Below are positions 60,289-64,000 of a stretch of 64,000 nucleotides of DNA, piece after piece. The position numbers were made by a program, and so were the translations under genes. The stretch is from an uncultured Rhodopila sp. Its GTDB lineage: Bacteria > Pseudomonadota > Alphaproteobacteria > Acetobacterales > Acetobacteraceae. A model generated the notes under the pieces. It was not told the origin of the DNA. It did no database searches and was given only the letters and a program-made list of their open reading frames with translations. The stretch lies in contig NZ_CAIWTY010000106.1 in assembly GCF_903915725.1 (NCBI RefSeq), positions 124,001-188,000 on the forward strand. Direction: 5' to 3'. The stretch's first letter is position 1; each line of letters opens with the position of its first letter.

Positions 60289-61391
60289 TGTTCCACCGCC
60301 TGCATGATCAACCGGATGAACGTGTCCGCAGCGCCCGGATCAGTCCAGCGCAGGACCGCAACGATCTCCTGCCGCGGCGCCACCCAGGTCAGGTTGCCGC
60401 CGGCACCGGATGCGAAGAAGCTGCCCTCCGGTGCGTGCTCATAACGAGATGCCAGCCACCACAGCAGTCCATATGACGGGTTCAACGCGCATGGCCGCAG
60501 CGATTCCGCGATCCATTCCGCGGGCAGTATCCGCCGCCTGCCCCAGTCGCCGCCGCGCAGCATCAGCAAGCCGATGCGCGCCTGGTCCTCCGCATGGATC
60601 AGCGTGCCGCCGCCCCAATGCGAGCCGCCCGGCACGCTCTCGATCATCCGGCCGCCCACATCGACCGACGACGTGCTGTAGCCATGCCAGGACCAATCCG
60701 GCGAAGCGCCGATCGGCTGCATGATCCGTTCCGCGAACACCTCGGGCAGCGGGCGGCCGAACCGCCGCAGCAGCGCCAGGCTCAAACGATTGACGCGGAC
60801 ATCGTTATATTCCCAGTGCGTTCCGGGTGGGCCCAACGGCCGCAAATCGCCCTTCCGCCCCTTCCCTTCCAGTCCGAGACTGCGATTGCGGTCGATCACG
60901 TCGGACTTGCCGAACAGCTCGCCTTCCCACTCCGACGTGTTCTGCAACAGGTGCCGCCACGTCACGCCGCGGTTCTGCACGCTGTCGAATCCGCCGTCAT
61001 CGACCGTCCGGCCAACCGGCTCGTCCAAATCCGAGATCAGTCCGTCCATGACGGCGATGCCGGCCAGCAAGCTGAGGTAGCTCTTGGCGGCGGAAAAGGT
61101 GAAATCCACTTGCTCCGTATCGCCCCATGTTGCGACCTTGAACCCGCGCCGCAGCACCAGCCCGTTCGCCGGACCGCGCGGCTGTATCGGCCCGAGCAGC
61201 GCGTTTAACGGCGGCGGCTCGAAATACCCGCTTTCCAGATGCAGCCGCAGGTCATACGGCCACGCGGTCTCGTTTTCTGCCGCGAATCGCGCGGCTTCCT
61301 CCAGCCACATCCAGTTCAGGCCCGCCGCGTCGGCCATGGCCTCCGGCCACGCCTGCCCGTGCGGCGGCGGCACGATAGACGGCAGATCCAT
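60285..61391 (-). CDS. Serine hydrolase, beta-lactamase/DD-peptidase family
   Basis: 368 aa, family S12-like. Nucleophile S100 with K103 (TFSAAKSYLSLLAG); Tyr195 in WEYNDVRVNRLSLALL; GGGTLIHAEDQARIG and SYGLLWW near the C-terminus. No signal peptide, so it is cytoplasmic, as with esterase-type members. Opens the operon followed by enoyl-CoA hydratase, MmgE/PrpD, the SDR remnant and LysE; it may hydrolyse an ester or amide entering that pathway. Divergent from the Crp regulator 90 bases away, which may control the operon. Confidence 0.85.
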   Translation of the reverse strand: MDLPSIVPPPHGQAWPEAMADAAGLNWMWLEEAARFAAENETAWPYDLRLHLESGYFEPPPLNALLGPIQPRGPANGLVLRRGFKVATWGDTEQVDFTFSAAKSYLSLLAGIAVMDGLISDLDEPVGRTVDDGGFDSVQNRGVTWRHLLQNTSEWEGELFGKSDVIDRNRSLGLEGKGRKGDLRPLGPPGTHWEYNDVRVNRLSLALLRRFGRPLPEVFAERIMQPIGASPDWSWHGYSTSSVDVGGRMIESVPGGSHWGGGTLIHAEDQARIGLLMLRGGDWGRRRILPAEWIAESLRPCALNPSYGLLWWLASRYEHAPEGSFFASGAGGNLTWVAPRQEIVAVLRWTDPGAADTFIRLIMQAVEQ

Positions 61392-61481
61392 TCGCAGGAC
61401 TTTCCTTCCCGGCTAAACACTATGGCTCCCGCCGCCGGACGTGCATAGTGGCGCGAAAATCCGGGTTGGAGTCACGGCAAG

Positions 61482-62180
61482 ATGCCAAGTCGCGCCGCGC
61501 AACGCGATGCGCTGCTGAGCTGCACGCTGTTCACGGCGATGCGGCCGGAGGAGATCGACCGGATCCTGACCATGGGATCGGAACGTTCCTATCGCCGCGG
61601 CCAGATGATTTTTCAAAAGGGCGATACCGCCTCGTCAATGATGGCGGTGCTGAGAGGATCGGTGCGCATCAGTAGCGGTTCGGCGGACGGCAAGGAGGTC
61701 ACGCTGAACACGATACGAACCGGCGAGGTGTTCGGCGAGATCGCGCTGCTCGACGGCCGCCCGCGCAGCGCCGACGCAACCGCGGCGGAAGACAGCGATC
61801 TGCTGGCGATCGAGCGGCGGCATTTCATGCCGTATCTGCTGGCCAACCAGGATCTGATGGTGCGCATGCTGGCGGTGCTATGCCAGCGTCTGCGCCAGAC
61901 CAGCGACGCGCTGAGCGACGTCGTCATGCTCGACCTGCCCGGCCGCCTCGCCAGGCTGCTGCTGCGGCTGGCGGAAGACCACGGCAGCGCCACCCCGGCG
62001 GGCACCCGCATCGAGTTCAAGCTGTCGCAGCGCGATATTGGCACGCGCGTCGCCTCGAGCCGGGAGAGCGTCAACAAGCAATTGCAGGTCTGGCGCGACG
62101 CCGATTGGCTGTCAGTCGAACGCGGCTACATCACGCTGCGCCACCCGGAGCGGCTGCGCCGGATGTGCGAGACCGAGTGA
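61482..62180 (+). CDS. Crp/Fnr family transcriptional regulator
   Basis: 232-aa regulator. The cNMP-binding-like domain contains YRRGQMIFQKGDTASSMMAVL and GEVFGEIALLDGRPRSADATA, which closely follows the cAMP-pocket signature of CRP (FGEIALLDGxPRSA). The helix-turn-helix is LSQRDIGTRVASSRESVNKQL. Only one cysteine precedes the sensor domain, so it is not an Fe-S FNR. Divergent from the serine hydrolase operon. Its last 69 bases overlap the 3-prime end of the convergent TIGR04282-type gene. Confidence 0.88.
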   Translation: MPSRAAQRDALLSCTLFTAMRPEEIDRILTMGSERSYRRGQMIFQKGDTASSMMAVLRGSVRISSGSADGKEVTLNTIRTGEVFGEIALLDGRPRSADATAAEDSDLLAIERRHFMPYLLANQDLMVRMLAVLCQRLRQTSDALSDVVMLDLPGRLARLLLRLAEDHGSATPAGTRIEFKLSQRDIGTRVASSRESVNKQLQVWRDADWLSVERGYITLRHPERLRRMCETE

Positions 62181-62735
62181 CCGCGCGTAACCGGCCGCCG
62201 TATCGACATCCGCCAGCCGCCGGATGAACGCCACGCGATGATGCGCGAACTGAAGCAGCGTGTCGGCCAGGGCATGCTCCGTCGACCAGCGGGACGCGCC
62301 GAACAGGTCCGACGGACGGCGCGGCCCCAGCGCGATCAGCCAGTATCCGCCGTCCTCGGCCGGACCGAACACCGCATCGGCCGAACCCAGAAGCCGGAAC
62401 GCCGCGCGGATGTCGGCAGCGCCGGCTTCGGGGATGTCGCATCCCAGCAGCGCAACACGCCGGAACCGCCGCAACGCCTGCGCCATCCGGGCACCGAGGT
62501 CGCCGCGGCCCTGCAGAACGCGCCGCACGCCCGCCGGCAGGCGAAACCGCGCGCGATCGGGCGTCATCGCCAGCACGACGTCGAAGCGCCGGGACGCGAG
62601 CAGGCCGCGCAGCAAAGCCCGCAGCGTCGCGATGTGAAATCGCAACGCCGCCCGGTCGCCGATATCCCGTGCCAGACGGCGCTTAACCGTGCCAAGCCGG
62701 GGCACCCGGGCGAAGACGATGACCGTGTCCTTCAT
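62112..62735 (-). CDS. TIGR04282-type (DUF2064) glycosyltransferase
   Basis: 207-aa cofC/GT-A-like protein. VIVFARVPRLGTVKRRLARDIG is the nucleotide-binding start, GRGDLGARMAQALRRF and LLGCDIPEAGAADI follow, and GPAEDGGYWLIAL is the family signature. It usually sits next to the TIGR04283 enzyme, as here, where they overlap by ATGA, and is thought to help glycosylate a lipid or arsenolipid-like product. ATG 62735 gives the usual start. The C-terminal part is antisense to the Crp gene. Confidence 0.85.
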   Translation of the reverse strand: MKDTVIVFARVPRLGTVKRRLARDIGDRAALRFHIATLRALLRGLLASRRFDVVLAMTPDRARFRLPAGVRRVLQGRGDLGARMAQALRRFRRVALLGCDIPEAGAADIRAAFRLLGSADAVFGPAEDGGYWLIALGPRRPSDLFGASRWSTEHALADTLLQFAHHRVAFIRRLADVDTAAGYARSLGLAHPAQPLRVAQRDVAAFD

Positions 62736-63391
62736 CCGTACATCCGCCGAATGATGCGCGGCGGCACACCGGCGAACCACAACGACAGGCAGAACACATT
62801 GCGGGCCGATCGGCGCAGGTAGCCGTCCCGTTCCCAGCGCGCCGCCGAGGTGACCGCATCCGCTGCCAGCAAGCGCAACCGACCACGGCCGAGGCGGCGC
62901 ACCAGATCGACATCCTCCATGAGCGGCAGCGTCTTCACCCCGCCCACGGCGCGCAGCAGGTCACGATGGATCAGCAACCCCTGGTCGCCATAGGGCAGGC
63001 CGAGCACCCGGCAGCGCCAGGCGACGAGCCGCTCCAGCCGGCGGGCGCCTGCTGCGGGACTGTCGAGGACGAAGCGGAAGTAGCCGGCGCGGTCCGGCGC
63101 CGTCCGATGCGACGCGACGGCGTGGCGCCAGCCCGCGCCCGGGCGCGTATCGGCGTGCAGGATCAACAGCCACGGACCGGTGGCGGCGGCGATGCCGGCG
63201 GCGATCTGGCTGCCTCGCCCGCGCGGCGCGGCCAGCACGCGGGCGCCTGCCTCCGCTGCAATCTCGCATGTCCTGTCGGTGCTGCCGCCGTCCACCACGA
63301 TGATCTCAAGGCCGGGGCCGAGCGCCGTCAGCGCCCCGGCCAGCAGGGTTTCGGCATTCAGCGCGGGGATGACGACGGACAGCCCGTCCAT
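62732..63391 (-). CDS. TIGR04283-type family 2 glycosyltransferase
   Basis: 219-aa GT2 enzyme. LSVVIPALNAETLLAGALTAL, VVDGGSTDRTCEIA, GRGSQIAAGIAAATGPWLLILHADT (metal site HADT) and YGDQGLLIHRDLLRAVGG are the family landmarks. Coupled to the TIGR04282 gene by ATGA; the two families almost always occur together. The start lies 12 bases after the thioesterase gene stop. Confidence 0.9.
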   Translation of the reverse strand: MDGLSVVIPALNAETLLAGALTALGPGLEIIVVDGGSTDRTCEIAAEAGARVLAAPRGRGSQIAAGIAAATGPWLLILHADTRPGAGWRHAVASHRTAPDRAGYFRFVLDSPAAGARRLERLVAWRCRVLGLPYGDQGLLIHRDLLRAVGGVKTLPLMEDVDLVRRLGRGRLRLLAADAVTSAARWERDGYLRRSARNVFCLSLWFAGVPPRIIRRMYG

Positions 63392-63403
63392 GGCGAAGGC
63401 CGA

Positions 63404-63877
63404 TCACCCGGGCAGCGCGATCTTCCGCCCCGCGCCGTTCGGCGGCGTCGCCGGCGCGTAATCCTCGACCGCCTGGCGCAGGGCGGCGTATCGCCCGGCC
63501 GGGAACGGCGCCACGCGCCGGATGCTCATGTCGATGTGCAGCGCCATCAGCTCTTGCGCCGCCGATCGGCTGCCGCTTTCAAGATGGAACATTTCATGAA
63601 AATAATGCACTCGCTTGGCATCGGCGCCCAGCAACCAGGCGCGCACCAGCAGCTTGTCGCCCAGGTGGACCTCACGCTCATACAGCGTGTGCGTCTCGGC
63701 GGTGAAACAGGAAAAGCCGGTGGCGTCGCGATAGGCGTCGCCGATTCCCAACGCGGTGTAGAACGCATCGGTGGCGAGGTCGAACACCACCACGTAATAG
63801 GCCAGGTTGAGGTGCCCGTTGGAGTCGATCCACTCCGGCCGGACGAAGGCTTCCATTTCGGTGACTGGTCTGCTCAT
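63404..63877 (-). CDS. Thioesterase family protein (hotdog fold)
   Basis: 157-aa 4HBT-type acyl-CoA thioesterase. EWIDSNGHLNLAYYVVVFDLATD holds the catalytic Asp in D-x-N-G-H, the variant of DxxxH seen in 4-hydroxybenzoyl-CoA and carnitine-related thioesterases. TAETHTLYEREVHLGDKLLVR and KRVHYFHEMFH continue the sheet. The substrate could be an aromatic, betainyl or medium-chain acyl-CoA. The first gene of the downstream glycosyltransferase run; 123 bases to the window end show no further gene. Confidence 0.88.
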   Translation of the reverse strand: MSRPVTEMEAFVRPEWIDSNGHLNLAYYVVVFDLATDAFYTALGIGDAYRDATGFSCFTAETHTLYEREVHLGDKLLVRAWLLGADAKRVHYFHEMFHLESGSRSAAQELMALHIDMSIRRVAPFPAGRYAALRQAVEDYAPATPPNGAGRKIALPG

Positions 63878-64000
63878 GTCGGCGGCAGCTTGTTGGGTAA
63901 GCCCGCCCCGGTCAAGCCGGCGGCATTACCCGCGTCGGATGGACCGTCTTAAATTCGCTATTATTCTCTAAAAATAAATGTTGCGGAAACGGCTATTCGC

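Overview
The window is a high-GC, gene-dense chromosomal segment from an alphaproteobacterium, most likely an acid-tolerant or phototrophic Rhodospirillales/Acetobacteraceae type. This placement is inferred from family content and is not proven. The supporting families are a four-cysteine FnrN-type regulator, the J-protein/cobS/cobT aerobic cobaltochelatase block, a CIRCE element, CarD, a YgfZ and argH-lptM. There are about 75 genes, one tRNA, and no rRNA, CRISPR array, prophage or intact insertion sequence.

Region by region. 0-4 kb holds an aromatic CoA-thioester block: a 4-hydroxybenzoyl-CoA-reductase-like large subunit (cut by the window edge), its 2Fe-2S subunit and a benzoate/4-hydroxybenzoate-CoA ligase, divergent from a GNAT and an Rrf2 regulator that resemble the BadL/BadM pair. 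4-12.6 kb is housekeeping and metabolism (methyltransferase, SDR, SodB, MHS transporter, creatininase-like protein, AlkA). 12.7-13.25 kb is a two-gene unit: a stand-alone colicin-E3-type ribonuclease and an overlapping partner. 13.3-31.2 kb contains LtnD-like dehydrogenase, RNase T2, FnrN, proline iminopeptidase, RlmM-like methyltransferase, ScoAB, LolA, NfuA-like protein, CobST and a hybrid sensor kinase.

31.8-40 kb is the most unusual part. It encodes a Cyc2-like outer-membrane protein (one c-type haem fused to a beta barrel) under a perfect FNR-type box, three small class I cytochromes c, two paralogous periplasmic hemerythrin-like proteins each followed by a cytochrome c gene, two small membrane proteins and a Tat-exported multicopper oxidase. 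Together they look like an extracellular or periplasmic electron-transfer system regulated by oxygen. Two copies of a ~175-bp MITE with inverted ends sit inside this locus. A solitary CIRCE-controlled groEL without groES follows.

42-64 kb carries small conserved proteins, tRNA-Arg(CCT), two glycosyltransferase genes (one 1159 aa with three catalytic modules), YgfZ, a second hybrid kinase, a TlpA-like thioredoxin, argH-lptM, and a tightly overlapping operon (serine hydrolase, enoyl-CoA hydratase, MmgE/PrpD, a gutted SDR gene, LysE). It ends with a Crp regulator, two TIGR0428x-type glycosyltransferases and a hotdog thioesterase. Scattered REP-like palindromes and at least 15 copies of GCCGATCGGC are spread over the window.
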